Position numbers and translations under genes: made by a program
The notes under the pieces: model-generated
What the model was told of the DNA's origin: nothing
Database searches by the model: none
The model's input: the letters and a program-made list of their open reading frames with translations, nothing else
In this document: positions 26,983 through 34,580 of the stretch, piece by piece
Numbering within the stretch: the stretch's first letter is position 1
Layout of the letters: every line of letters starts with the position of its first letter
Origin: a bacterium
GTDB taxonomy: Bacteria; Bacteroidota; Bacteroidia; Chitinophagales; Saprospiraceae
NCBI GenBank assembly: GCA_024742755.1
Contig: JANSXW010000051.1
Location: forward strand, 1-40,148
Length of the DNA: 40,148 nucleotides
Direction: 5' to 3'

Positions 26983-28857
26983 ATGCTCGAACTCGCTGGC
27001 ATCATCGTTTTAGGCATCTTCGCCCAATGGCTGGCCTGGCGCACCAAGGTGCCGGCTATCCTGCCTTTGATCCTGATTGGGCTGATTGTCGGGCCGATTT
27101 CCACTTTTTTCACCCACGACGGGGAGAAACTGCTGGAACCGCTCCTGGTAGAGAGTGAGAAAGGGACGACCGGGATTTTTCCCGGCAAATACCTGTTTTC
27201 TTTCGTGTCTCTGGCCATTGGGGTTATCCTTTTTGAAGGCGGGCTCACCCTGAAACGAAAGGAAATCGCCGGCGTAGGCCCGGCTATCCTGAAAATGATC
27301 ACCGTAGGATCGCTCATCACCTTTATTGGTGCGGGGCTGTTTGCGCACTACATCATGGAGCTCAACTGGGCCGTTTCCTTTCTGTTTGGTGCGCTTATTA
27401 TTGTGACCGGGCCGACCGTCATTGCGCCAATCCTGCAAAATATTCCGCTTAACCGCAACGTCAGCACCGTACTGAAATGGGAGGGCATCCTGATTGACCC
27501 CATAGGTGCGCTCGTAGCGGTTTTGGTCTTTGAATTTATCCGCTCAGCGGAGGGAGGCGTGGAATTTACGTCCCACGCCCTGGTTTCCTTTTTCCAGATT
27601 CTCCTCATCGGGCTGGCGATGGGCGCCGTAGCGGGCTACGCCCTTTATCAGTTCATCATCCGGGACCTCATCCCCCACTACCTGCTCAATGTATTCACCC
27701 TGGCCATGGTGCTGCTCATCTTCGTATTCTCTGATGTGCTGGCGCATGAGTCCGGGCTCCTTTCGGTAGTTGTAATGGGCATGGTACTGGGCAATATGGA
27801 CGTGCCCTGGCTCAAGGAAATCCTGTCGTTTAAGGAATCGCTTAGTGTACTGCTGATTTCCATTCTGTTTATCATTCTGGCCGCACTGATTAACGTTGAC
27901 GACATCCAAATCATTATCAGCGACTGGCGGGCCCTGGGGCTTTTCCTTTCCATCACACTGATCCTACGGCCCATAGGGGTGTTCCTGAGCACGCGCCGTT
28001 CTGACCTGAACTTCCGGGAAAAACTGTTCATATCCTGGGTAGGCCCACGGGGTATTGTGGCGGCCGGCATCGCCTCTCTCTTTGGCCTGACGCTGACTTC
28101 AGAAAACCCGCCAGTGGAAGATGCTGAGTTTCTGGTGCCTCTGGTGTTTATGATTGTGCTGGGCACTGTGCTCATCAATGCGACCACCGCCCGCTTTATT
28201 GCCAAAGTATTGAAAGTCACACTAGACAGCTCGGAAGGCATTCTCATTGTGGGTGCCAACGGAGCAAGCCGGATCATCGGGCAGTACCTGCAGGGGCGCA
28301 ACCGGCATGTAGTGCTGATTGACAATAACGAGAGCAATGTGAAGAAAGCCAGGGATGAAAACTTAGAAGCGTACAACGTCAATATCTACACCGATGACCT
28401 GTCCGATCAGTTTGAGCTGCTGGATATGGGCTACATGATTTCTATGACAAGCAGTGCGGACATCAACACCTACGCGGTGCGCAAATACCAGAAAATTTTT
28501 GGGGAGAATGGCGCTTTCCGCCTGCTGACGCCCGATGAACTCAAGCGCGGCCGGGAGGAGTTACCGCAGCAGGGCATTTTCTCCTACACCGATGACTTCC
28601 TCAACCTCAATGAGATTGCCCGGGACTTCCCGACCGTACATGAACTGGAGGTAAATGCTAAAGAAGATATTGAGCGGATACTGGACCGTACCGCCGTTAA
28701 TACACATACCGCACCGCTGTTTTTGCTTTCACCGGACGGCAACCTTGAACCCATCCCCCACAGCCTTGAGGATTACGAATGTGAGGAAGGGGTTAAGATT
28801 GTCTACCTGGGGCGCAAGCTGGAAAAGCCTTCCATTCAGGAAGTCATGGGCAAATAA
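26983..28857 (+). CDS. cation/proton antiporter (CPA family) with RCK/TrkA-N domain
   Basis: The 624-residue protein has about twelve to thirteen membrane helices (residues about 2-400) followed by a cytosolic RCK domain beginning ILIVGANGASRIIGQYL near 425, a Rossmann nucleotide-binding motif, and a C-terminal TrkA-C-like tail. Helix motifs such as FEGGLTLKRKEI, GPTVIAPIL and WVGPRGIVAAGIASL are typical of NhaP-type monovalent cation:proton antiporters. ATG 26983 is preferred to a GTG at 26923 because it begins directly at the first helix. It exchanges Na+ or K+ for H+, and the RCK domain suggests nucleotide or ion gating. Its stop is 2 bp from the stop of the convergent CBS gene. A Na+-type V-ATPase ring (atpK) elsewhere in the window makes a role in Na+ cycling plausible. 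Confidence 0.9.
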   Translation: MLELAGIIVLGIFAQWLAWRTKVPAILPLILIGLIVGPISTFFTHDGEKLLEPLLVESEKGTTGIFPGKYLFSFVSLAIGVILFEGGLTLKRKEIAGVGPAILKMITVGSLITFIGAGLFAHYIMELNWAVSFLFGALIIVTGPTVIAPILQNIPLNRNVSTVLKWEGILIDPIGALVAVLVFEFIRSAEGGVEFTSHALVSFFQILLIGLAMGAVAGYALYQFIIRDLIPHYLLNVFTLAMVLLIFVFSDVLAHESGLLSVVVMGMVLGNMDVPWLKEILSFKESLSVLLISILFIILAALINVDDIQIIISDWRALGLFLSITLILRPIGVFLSTRRSDLNFREKLFISWVGPRGIVAAGIASLFGLTLTSENPPVEDAEFLVPLVFMIVLGTVLINATTARFIAKVLKVTLDSSEGILIVGANGASRIIGQYLQGRNRHVVLIDNNESNVKKARDENLEAYNVNIYTDDLSDQFELLDMGYMISMTSSADINTYAVRKYQKIFGENGAFRLLTPDELKRGREELPQQGIFSYTDDFLNLNEIARDFPTVHELEVNAKEDIERILDRTAVNTHTAPLFLLSPDGNLEPIPHSLEDYECEEGVKIVYLGRKLEKPSIQEVMGK

Positions 28858-28859
28858 AA

Positions 28860-29294
28860 TCAGGCTTCCTGCCCGGCTTTATTAACCAGGTCAAGGATAT
28901 CGTGGGTCGTGACGATGCCGCAGATACTGCCTTTCCCGTCAAGTACAGGAAGGGCCTGATAGCGGTTTTCCGACAGGAGGCGCACGGCTTCCTTTATGGG
29001 GTCGCTATCCCGTAGTGTTTCCACCTCTTCCTTCATGATTTCCATTGCTTTGAACGCCCGCAACTTGGCCGTTTCGCGAAAGCGGTCCGTTTCATGGGAC
29101 GTGTAGCCCCGCAGCAGGTACAGGAAGTCCGACTTGCCTACGATGCCAACCACCTTGCGCTTCTCATCGAGCACCGGGATATGGTGGATGCGGTTTTCCT
29201 TGAACAAGGTATCAATTTCGGTAGCAGGGCTGTCCGGCGCAACGGTCTTAAGCTCGGTGGACATTATAGTGGAAATGGGCGCATTGAGGTCCAT
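28860..29294 (-). CDS. CBS-domain-pair protein
   Basis: The 144-residue cytosolic protein is little more than two CBS domains (about 5-60 and 80-140). Motifs include IMSTELKTVAPDSPATEIDTLF, IHHIPVLDEKRKVVGIVGKSDFL, and YQALPVLDGKGSICGIVTTHDILDLV. Such modules bind adenine nucleotides and regulate partner proteins. ATG 29294 is chosen over a TTG start 11 codons upstream; the residues before it are Lys/Thr/Ser-rich and unlike the family. The convergent antiporter gene ends 2 bp away, but convergence means they are not co-transcribed. Partner unknown. Confidence 0.88.
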   Translation of the reverse strand: MDLNAPISTIMSTELKTVAPDSPATEIDTLFKENRIHHIPVLDEKRKVVGIVGKSDFLYLLRGYTSHETDRFRETAKLRAFKAMEIMKEEVETLRDSDPIKEAVRLLSENRYQALPVLDGKGSICGIVTTHDILDLVNKAGQEA

Positions 29295-29401
29295 GGTGTT
29301 GCTGGTTTTAGTTTTGGAAAAAATCAAAAATAGGGCTTTTGGGTATTAGCCCTAAATTCCGGTCGTTAATAAATGGAAAAAATTACGTTCTCCAAACGTT
29401 G

Positions 29402-29968
29402 TCAGGGCAATTTGGCAAGCTGATAGCGCCAGATGATGCCCCGCAGCTTGTGCGCATATTCCGGATCGGTAGCGTACCCGCCGTTTTGTATGGCATCCGT
29501 CCAGCCCGTGTAATCATTTGCTTCCAGGGTTTTGAGGATGGCGTAACGCTCGCTCTGCATCAGAAAGTCACCAAAATCCTCGTAACTCCGGCGGATGAGC
29601 GGGTACTTTCTGAAGCAATCGTTCTGCGTCACCATCTGCTGCCCGTTGTATTCCTGCGTAGGCTTACAGTACTCCAGCCCCCGCCATTCCGGTTTTGACT
29701 TGATGCCGAAGTGGTTATTGGCATGCTTAGCCAGCTCACTTCTGCCCCAGTCGCTCTCCAGGCCAGCTACGGCGTAGATAATGGCCTTGGGGATGCCCGT
29801 TTCCTGGTGGAGGGCTTCAGCCAGGAAATCGTGTTTTTGGATGTAAGCGCGTACTTTCCAGGGGCGCTCGGCCACCACCGCCTGATTGCGCTCCGAAATA
29901 AAGCTGCACACCAGAATAAGGCCCAGGGCGAAGGTACTGTAGCGGATCAGTTGTTGAAGGCGTTTCAT
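29402..29968 (-). CDS. glucosaminidase-domain (GH73-type) peptidoglycan hydrolase
   Basis: The 188-residue protein has an N-terminal membrane helix or uncleaved signal (about 8-24, YSTFALGLILVCSFIS) and a glucosaminidase domain at about 45-185. The catalytic glutamate is E71 in AGLESDWGRS; the conserved NNHFGIKSKPEWRG, FRKYPLIRRSYEDFGDFL and GWTDAIQNGGYATDPEYAHKL segments match the FlgJ C-terminal/GH73 group. It should cleave the GlcNAc-MurNAc bond of peptidoglycan in the periplasm, in remodelling or cell separation. It is divergent from the MATE gene and shares the promoter region 30026-30081. Confidence 0.9.
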   Translation of the reverse strand: MKRLQQLIRYSTFALGLILVCSFISERNQAVVAERPWKVRAYIQKHDFLAEALHQETGIPKAIIYAVAGLESDWGRSELAKHANNHFGIKSKPEWRGLEYCKPTQEYNGQQMVTQNDCFRKYPLIRRSYEDFGDFLMQSERYAILKTLEANDYTGWTDAIQNGGYATDPEYAHKLRGIIWRYQLAKLP

Positions 29969-30025
29969 GCTTTAAATACTTTTACTGCGGGCCGCCGCCG
30001 GCCGGGCACAAAAAAAGATCGGCAC

Positions 30026-30056
30026 CAAATATACCAATGTCATCAAAAACCGGCAA
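30026..30056 (-). promoter_or_regulatory. promoter of the GH73 gene, -33 TTG and -7 TATATTTG
   Basis: On the minus strand TTG at 30054-30056 is followed after 20 bp by TATATTTG (30026-30033). This fits the Bacteroidota -33/-7 arrangement well. The predicted leader to the ATG at 29968 is about 50 bases. Confidence 0.6.
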
Positions 30057-30073
30057 CAAGTCTTACAATACTG

Positions 30074-30081
30074 TACCTTTG
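30074..30081 (+). promoter_or_regulatory. -7 box TACCTTTG of the MATE gene
   Basis: TACCTTTG fits TAnnTTTG and lies 18 bases before the ATG at 30100. Its position downstream of an alternative upstream ATG (30037) argues for the later start. The expected -33 region overlaps the divergent GH73 promoter. Confidence 0.5.
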
Positions 30082-30099
30082 CCGCGCAATTTTTTAAGC

Positions 30100-31443
30100 A
30101 TGTGGCAAGAAGTCAAACACACTTTAAAGCTGGGCTGGCCCATTATACTGGGCAATATGACGCAGATTGCGCTGGGCATCATCGACAGTGCGATGGTGGG
30201 CGCTATACACAGTTCGCAACTGGCTGCTGCTGCTTTTGTCAACAACCTCATCACTCTGCCGCTGGTCCTGGCGATTGGGCTGACCACCGCCATTTCGCCT
30301 TTGGTGGCTTCGGCAATGGGGGAGAATGAGCCCGACAAGCCCCTGCGCATCCTGTTCAATGGCGGGCTGATTGTCACCCTCATGTCTTTGTTGTTTGCCA
30401 TTGGCATCCACTTTGGCGTGGACATGGTCTATTACTTTGGGCAGGACAAAATCGTGGCCGACCTTTCCCGCCCCTACCTGATCTGGATGGGCTGGGGCAT
30501 GGTGCCCATGGCGGTCTTTATGGCCATGAAGCAGTTTGCCGACGGGCTGGGGCGCACCCGCGTGCCCATGTACCTGGCCCTGCTCGCCATCCCGGTGAAT
30601 GTGCTGGTCAATTATGCTTTCATTTTTGGAGAGTGGGGGGCGCCGCGCATGGAGCTGGAAGGTGCGGGCGTGGGCACAATGGCCTCCCGGGTAGTCACCA
30701 TGATTGCGCTCTTTTGGCTGATCGCCTACGGCAAGGGCTTTGCGCCCTACCGCCAACACCTGGCAGATCAGCTGCAGATTCGCCGGGACCGATTTAACGA
30801 TATCTTCCGCATCGGCATCCCTGCCAGCTTACAATACGGTATGGAGGCCGGAGCCTTTGCCGTTTCCGGGATTATGGCCGGCTGGCTGGGCTACATTCAG
30901 CAGGCCGCTCACCAAATTGCGATTAGCGTTGCTTCCTTTACTTTCATGGTATCGGTTGGCATCAGTGCGGCGGGGAGCATAAGGGTGGGCTACGCTTATG
31001 GCCGGCAAGACTGGCCACATGCCCGCAGTGTGGGGCAGTCCACCTTTGTGATTGCTGCTGCCTACGGGCTGCTGTGCGCTATTGTCTTCGTACTGACCCG
31101 GCATGAGCTGCCGCTTTTGTTCAACGATGAGCCTAAGGTCGTCACCTTTGCCGCTACGTTGCTGTTCCTGACCGCCGTCTTCCAGATTTCCGATTCTGTG
31201 CAGGCGATAGGCGTAGGCCTGCTGCGGGGCATACAGGATGTGAAAGTGCCGACATTCTTTGTTTTCCTGGCTTACTGGGCGATTGGCATTCCCTCGGGCT
31301 ACTGGCTCGCTTTCGTACAGGATTTGGACATTGCGGGGCTTTGGATCGGGCTGGTGCTTGGGCTGAGTGCGAGTGCGGTCTTGCTCACGCTTCGGTTCCT
31401 GCGGCTTACCAGGCGACAGGCCCGCCCGGCTGCCAAAACTTAG
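30100..31443 (+). CDS. MATE-family multidrug/Na+ efflux transporter
   Basis: The protein is 447 residues long with twelve predicted helices in two six-helix halves, as usual for MATE transporters (DinF/NorM group). The N-terminus MWQEVKHTLKLGWPIILGNM and the segment GIIDSAMVGAIHSSQLAAAAF are typical. The second half begins near FRIGIPASLQYGMEAGAF. These transporters extrude cationic drugs or metabolites in exchange for Na+ or H+. An in-frame ATG at 30037 would add 21 residues but lies upstream of the promoter box, so 30100 is used. The gene is followed after about 100 bp by aat. The substrate is unknown. Confidence 0.93.
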   Translation: MWQEVKHTLKLGWPIILGNMTQIALGIIDSAMVGAIHSSQLAAAAFVNNLITLPLVLAIGLTTAISPLVASAMGENEPDKPLRILFNGGLIVTLMSLLFAIGIHFGVDMVYYFGQDKIVADLSRPYLIWMGWGMVPMAVFMAMKQFADGLGRTRVPMYLALLAIPVNVLVNYAFIFGEWGAPRMELEGAGVGTMASRVVTMIALFWLIAYGKGFAPYRQHLADQLQIRRDRFNDIFRIGIPASLQYGMEAGAFAVSGIMAGWLGYIQQAAHQIAISVASFTFMVSVGISAAGSIRVGYAYGRQDWPHARSVGQSTFVIAAAYGLLCAIVFVLTRHELPLLFNDEPKVVTFAATLLFLTAVFQISDSVQAIGVGLLRGIQDVKVPTFFVFLAYWAIGIPSGYWLAFVQDLDIAGLWIGLVLGLSASAVLLTLRFLRLTRRQARPAAKT

Positions 31444-31547
31444 CCCCCATTTTGGCCGGAGTTAAGATCACTCTGCTCTTATTTTAACAAAACCCCTGCC
31501 TGAATTGTATATTTTGAGCGATCATTCACTACAATGCCCAATACCGC

Positions 31548-32228
31548 ATGCCTGTTTTCTGGCTCGACCCTGAGCATATCATTTTTCCCGACCCGGCTTA
31601 CGCCAACCCTGATGGCTTGCTGGCAGCCGGTGGCGACTTGTCCGAAGAGCGCCTTCTACTGGCCTATCGCAGTGGTATCTTCCCCTGGTATGCTCCCGGC
31701 GACCCGATTCTGTGGTGGTGCCCCGACCCGCGCTGTGTGCTTTTCCCGGAAGACCTGAAAGTCTCCAAGAGCATGCGCCCTTATTTCAATCAGCGCAAAT
31801 TTGAAGTCACCTACGACCGGTGCTTTTCGGAAGTCATGCAGGCCTGTGCCCAACAACCCCGCAATGGGCAGGCAGGCACCTGGATTACCCGGGAAATGGT
31901 GGAGGGCTATACCCGTTTGCACGAAGCAGGTTATGCGCATTCAGTGGAGGTTTGGAAAGAAAAGGAGCTTGTGGGCGGGCTGTACGGTATCGCGATTGGC
32001 AAGGTCTTCTTTGGGGAGTCCATGTTTGCCAGGGCCTCCAATGCTTCTAAGTTTGGCTTCATCTCCCTCGTCCGTCAATTGGAAGCGCAGGGCTTCACCC
32101 TAATCGACTGTCAGCAGGAGACCAGCCACTTGCTTAGCCTGGGGGCGACGACGATTTCCCGCCCGGAATTTTTGCATACCCTGCGCACAAACGACGCATA
32201 TCCGGATGGTGAGGGGCAATGGAGATAG
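31548..32228 (+). CDS. aat: leucyl/phenylalanyl-tRNA--protein transferase
   Basis: The enzyme transfers Leu or Phe from aminoacyl-tRNA to proteins with N-terminal Lys or Arg, marking them for ClpAP degradation by the N-degron pathway. The 226-residue length is normal. Diagnostic segments are FPDPAYANPDGLLAAGGDLS, YRSGIFPWY, WWCPDPRCVLFPE, GTWITREMVEGYTRLHEAGYAHSVE and GLYGIAIGKVFFGESMF. The C-terminal region LIDCQQETSHLLSLGA completes the family pattern. The chosen ATG gives MPVFWLDPE; another ATG at 31534 is in a different frame. A near-consensus TATATTTTG about 35 bp upstream may be its -7 element, one base too long. Confidence 0.96.
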   Translation: MPVFWLDPEHIIFPDPAYANPDGLLAAGGDLSEERLLLAYRSGIFPWYAPGDPILWWCPDPRCVLFPEDLKVSKSMRPYFNQRKFEVTYDRCFSEVMQACAQQPRNGQAGTWITREMVEGYTRLHEAGYAHSVEVWKEKELVGGLYGIAIGKVFFGESMFARASNASKFGFISLVRQLEAQGFTLIDCQQETSHLLSLGATTISRPEFLHTLRTNDAYPDGEGQWR

Positions 32229-32289
32229 AAGTGTTTTCCCAATCTAACCGGAAGGTGGCCGTAAAAACTTTTTTCCAGTCTCATGAACT

Positions 32290-32493
32290 TCAGGCGCTTG
32301 TACCTTTGTCCGCCTCATAAGCCGCTATAATAGACGCCACTTCTTCTACAGTCAGGCCTGCTATCTCAGCAATATCAACCACAGAAAGCCCTTTTTCATG
32401 AGCCCGGATTACTACGGTATGCGCCTTACGCTCGACGCCTTGCTCGATGCCTTGCTCGAGTACTTCTTTTAAAATAGCTTCTTCCAGACCCAT
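32290..32493 (-). CDS. candidate internal-start product of the first Rpn gene (RpnS-like)
   Basis: The in-frame ATG at 32493 would give a 67-residue protein equal to the Rpn C-terminal domain (MGLEEAILKE to the common stop). In E. coli Rpn genes such intragenic products inhibit the full-length protein. Support here is by analogy and by the stand-alone ORF at 39311-39508, which begins at the equivalent codon. The upstream context (GAGAACCT before the ATG) has no strong ribosome-binding site, so translation is uncertain. Confidence 0.35.
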   Translation of the reverse strand: MGLEEAILKEVLEQGIEQGVERKAHTVVIRAHEKGLSVVDIAEIAGLTVEEVASIIAAYEADKGTSA

Positions 32494-33198
32494 AGGTTCT
32501 CGTGATTTAGTAATCTTACGTACTTCATTTTCAAATTTAAGCTTATTCTCTGAATTTTGAAAGGACACATACATATTGATGAAGTTGTACAACTGCCGGA
32601 TTTTCGCTTTGTCCAGCCCCCGGGACAATAAGTGGCGCATCAGTTCCAGCTTACTGATCATCAACTGGTTATCATCTTTCAACCTAGGATCTAATGCCCG
32701 GTAAGCGGTTTCCAGGGCTAACCCAAATGGATTTCCTGAGGCCCTTAAATCCTTTGGGGTTTTGTCTGCCAAGATGAACGACTGAAAACGATAAATAAGT
32801 TCCGTTCCCAGAAAACTAGTCCGATAGGCAGTAGCATGATAGGCCCGGTTGGTATCTGTGTAAAGCGCTATAGCTGTAACCGGCTTATTGTAGCGATCCA
32901 AAATTCTGTAATAATACTGGAACATCCGGAAAGCAAAGTCTGCATCCGGATAACCCTGCACCTCCACATGTACTAAAAACCAATGCTCCTCACCATCGTT
33001 CAGCCAGACTTTAAAGAGTTTGTCCGCATGCCGCCGCCTGGTATCCGCCTCGGGCATGATTTGTTCAAGGTCCTTATCCAAAAAGACTACGCCCCGCCTG
33101 AGATCTATTTGATCCATATACGTCGGGAAGAAGAAATGCAGAAAGTCTTCTACCAATTCCTCAATGAGGGCTTTCCAGAGTGTGTCGCGCCGTACCAT
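32290..33198 (-). CDS. Rpn-family PD-(D/E)XK nuclease (recombination-promoting nuclease/toxin)
   Basis: The 302-residue protein is a complete member of the Rpn/PDDEXK_2 family, often mislabelled transposase. The putative active site is D59 in ADKLFKVW with E79 and Q81 in HVEVQG. A conserved middle includes YYRILDRYNKPVTAIALYTDTN, and LLSRGLDKAKIRQLYNFI. The C-terminal domain from M236 is MGLEEAILKEVLEQGIEQGVER, then a helical SVVDIAEIAGLTVEEV segment. Rpn proteins of E. coli are toxic DNases with antiphage activity, inhibited by a separately translated C-terminal fragment. The gene shares most of its sequence with the partial copy at 39524-40148. No promoter box was found; it lies alone on the minus strand downstream of aat. 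Confidence 0.85.
   Translation of the reverse strand: MVRRDTLWKALIEELVEDFLHFFFPTYMDQIDLRRGVVFLDKDLEQIMPEADTRRRHADKLFKVWLNDGEEHWFLVHVEVQGYPDADFAFRMFQYYYRILDRYNKPVTAIALYTDTNRAYHATAYRTSFLGTELIYRFQSFILADKTPKDLRASGNPFGLALETAYRALDPRLKDDNQLMISKLELMRHLLSRGLDKAKIRQLYNFINMYVSFQNSENKLKFENEVRKITKSREPMGLEEAILKEVLEQGIEQGVERKAHTVVIRAHEKGLSVVDIAEIAGLTVEEVASIIAAYEADKGTSA
32434..32457. repeat. two 12-bp units coding EQGI/EQGV in the first Rpn gene
   Basis: On the plus strand GATGCCTTGCTC (32446-32457) and GACGCCTTGCTC (32434-32445) follow each other; they encode EQGI and EQGV. The same unit occurs twice in the small C-terminal ORF and four times in the second Rpn gene. Confidence 0.7.
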
Positions 33199-33227
33199 GA
33201 TTGCAAAATACAGAAAAATCTAAAGAA

Positions 33228-33374
33228 TCAAACTGTTTGAAACTTTTTTTGTCTCAATCGTTTAGCGGTCAACTTATCTTCTTCCAAATCCATTACCTCC
33301 ATTTCAAATACCAAACTATCCTTTGAGGTCTTAACCTGAATGATTCCCGTACAAGCATTATAATCCCATTTCCC
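33228..33374 (-). pseudogene. possible C-terminal remnant of a decayed gene
   Basis: After an in-frame TAA (33375-33377) the minus strand reads GKWDYNACTGIIQVKTS then KDSLVFEMEVMDLEEDKLTA and ends QKKFQTV at a TGA (33228-33230). The same frame continues upstream of the TAA with FPGKLLPKPPNYFVPVSVCK, back to a stop inside the inverted repeat at 33451-33504. The sequence looks like real protein, with alternating hydrophobic strands, but lacks a start and carries a nonsense codon. I cannot name the family; a small lipocalin-like or beta-barrel protein would fit the style. It may be chance. Confidence 0.35.
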
Positions 33375-33450
33375 TTATTTTCCCTTACAGACGGAGACAG
33401 GCACGAAATAGTTGGGGGGCTTGGGCAGCAGCTTACCAGGAAAGTACGAT

Positions 33451-33504
33451 TGAGGCTATGTGTGAAGCGTTCGGCATTGCAAGCCTGCTCCAAACATAGC
33501 CTCA
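33451..33504. repeat. short inverted repeat, possible miniature element
   Basis: TGAGGCTATGTGTGAAGC (33451-33468) and GCTCCAAACATAGCCTCA (33487-33504) are reverse complements except at two positions, with an 18-bp loop. The arm sequence resembles the segment GACTATGTTTTGAGC near 6992 and loosely the ends of the 159-bp element at 4103, so the three may be related. It could also serve as a terminator, but lacks a T-run. Confidence 0.45.
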
Positions 33505-33536
33505 GCAGATAGGAGGAAAGCCTAAGTTCAGAAAGA

Positions 33537-34526
33537 TCAGTTCACCGCAGGCGTCACCACAAACTTGCGGAAATCAATAGGCCCGTGGTCCCCCTGAATC
33601 ATAATGGGGCCGGGCTCCCCTTCGTTGCTGTCGAGCGAGCCGCCTGTAATGCCGGGGATGGGGCGGTTGGAGATGACTTCAACCCCATTCAGCACAACCG
33701 TCACATGCCTTCCCACCAGGGTGATTTCGTAAGTCTGCCACTCCCCTGGCTTTTTCGCCGCATTGACCGTTGGGGCTATGAAGCCGTACACGCCACCAAT
33801 ACTCACATCATCCGCTCTCCCCTTGGAATCCTCGATCTGTATCTCATGACGGCCGCGGAGGTAGATGCCGCTGTTGCTGCCTTCGGGGTACCGGAACTCT
33901 ATGCTAAGCTTGAAATCATCAAATTTCTGGGTGGAAATCAGGTTGCCGCCTTTTTTGGTATTCATCATGATCCCATCAACCATTTTGAACTGATTGTTTT
34001 CCGGGATAATCCAGCGGTCCATATTCTCGGTAAGCAAGTTGATGGGCGTACCCCATACCGGCGGCTCCTCCCTTGTCAGGCTTGGCGCGCGCACACCGGT
34101 AAATTTGAGCTTATTCCCATCGAGCATTTTGTAGCCAGATAGCTTATCGTCTTCCAGGCTGAACTCAAAGTAAATATCATCGATATCCATCCACTGCGGC
34201 GGGATGGTAAAATGGTACTTGTCCTTTGCTTCGTCGTAGTGGATTTCGGCAATAGGCCGGGCGCTGCCCTCGTACCCTACGTAGTAGCCCACGAGTGTAG
34301 AGAAGCCCGACAGCTTCACCTGCAGCCATCCGGGGAAGCCCTCTGAAGACATCAGCCCGTGCCGGAAAATACCAAGATTTTTAAGCTGCTCTTCCTCCAT
34401 CGTAATGGTCAGGTCCCATTTTCCGATCAGTTCCGAATCGCTCTCCACGCGTTGTGCGGAGAGGGTGGAGAAACCGACCACCGCGCAAACGGCTAAAAGC
34501 AAAGCTCTTTTAAATTCCTTCATCAT
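33537..34526 (-). CDS. exported DUF1080 (3-keto-disaccharide hydrolase-like) protein
   Basis: The 329-residue protein has a signal peptide (about 1-24, FKRALLLAVCAVVGFSTLSAQ). An N-terminal beta-rich region (25-150) of unknown type contains GKWDLTITMEEEQLKNLG and is followed by a DUF1080 jelly-roll domain at about 165-328, with the motifs FDDFKLSIEFRYPEGSNSGIYLRG, HEIQIEDSKG and GEWQTYEITLVGRHVTVVLNG. DUF1080 proteins are concanavalin-like and several hydrolyse 3-keto-glycosides in the periplasm. Activity here is predicted only. The alpha/beta hydrolase gene upstream ends 54 bp before it on the same strand, so the two are probably one transcript. No lipobox is present; it is probably periplasmic. 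Confidence 0.88.
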   Translation of the reverse strand: MMKEFKRALLLAVCAVVGFSTLSAQRVESDSELIGKWDLTITMEEEQLKNLGIFRHGLMSSEGFPGWLQVKLSGFSTLVGYYVGYEGSARPIAEIHYDEAKDKYHFTIPPQWMDIDDIYFEFSLEDDKLSGYKMLDGNKLKFTGVRAPSLTREEPPVWGTPINLLTENMDRWIIPENNQFKMVDGIMMNTKKGGNLISTQKFDDFKLSIEFRYPEGSNSGIYLRGRHEIQIEDSKGRADDVSIGGVYGFIAPTVNAAKKPGEWQTYEITLVGRHVTVVLNGVEVISNRPIPGITGGSLDSNEGEPGPIMIQGDHGPIDFRKFVVTPAVN

Positions 34527-34580
34527 TTTTCTTTTTGTTTTGGTTATGGATTACATGTCAAGCAGTCTCGAAATAAACCA

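Larger units (their letters stand above)
33199..33536. other. 338-bp stretch with a gene remnant and an inverted repeat
   Basis: No intact gene was found. The minus strand holds protein-like sequence in one frame interrupted by a stop (see 33228-33374), and 33451-33504 is a short inverted repeat. The rest is A+T-rich and shows no promoter of the local consensus that I can support. Confidence 0.5.

Noticed and set aside
32290-33198. Reading the Rpn genes as transposases or as evidence of an insertion sequence.
   Set aside because: The family was named by similarity to putative transposases, but it is a PD-(D/E)XK nuclease family; no terminal inverted repeats or target duplications flank either gene.
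33293-33493. 66-codon minus-strand open frame with an ATG near the inverted repeat.
   Set aside because: Its translation has no protein-like pattern, while a neighbouring frame of the same strand looks like a genuine gene remnant.
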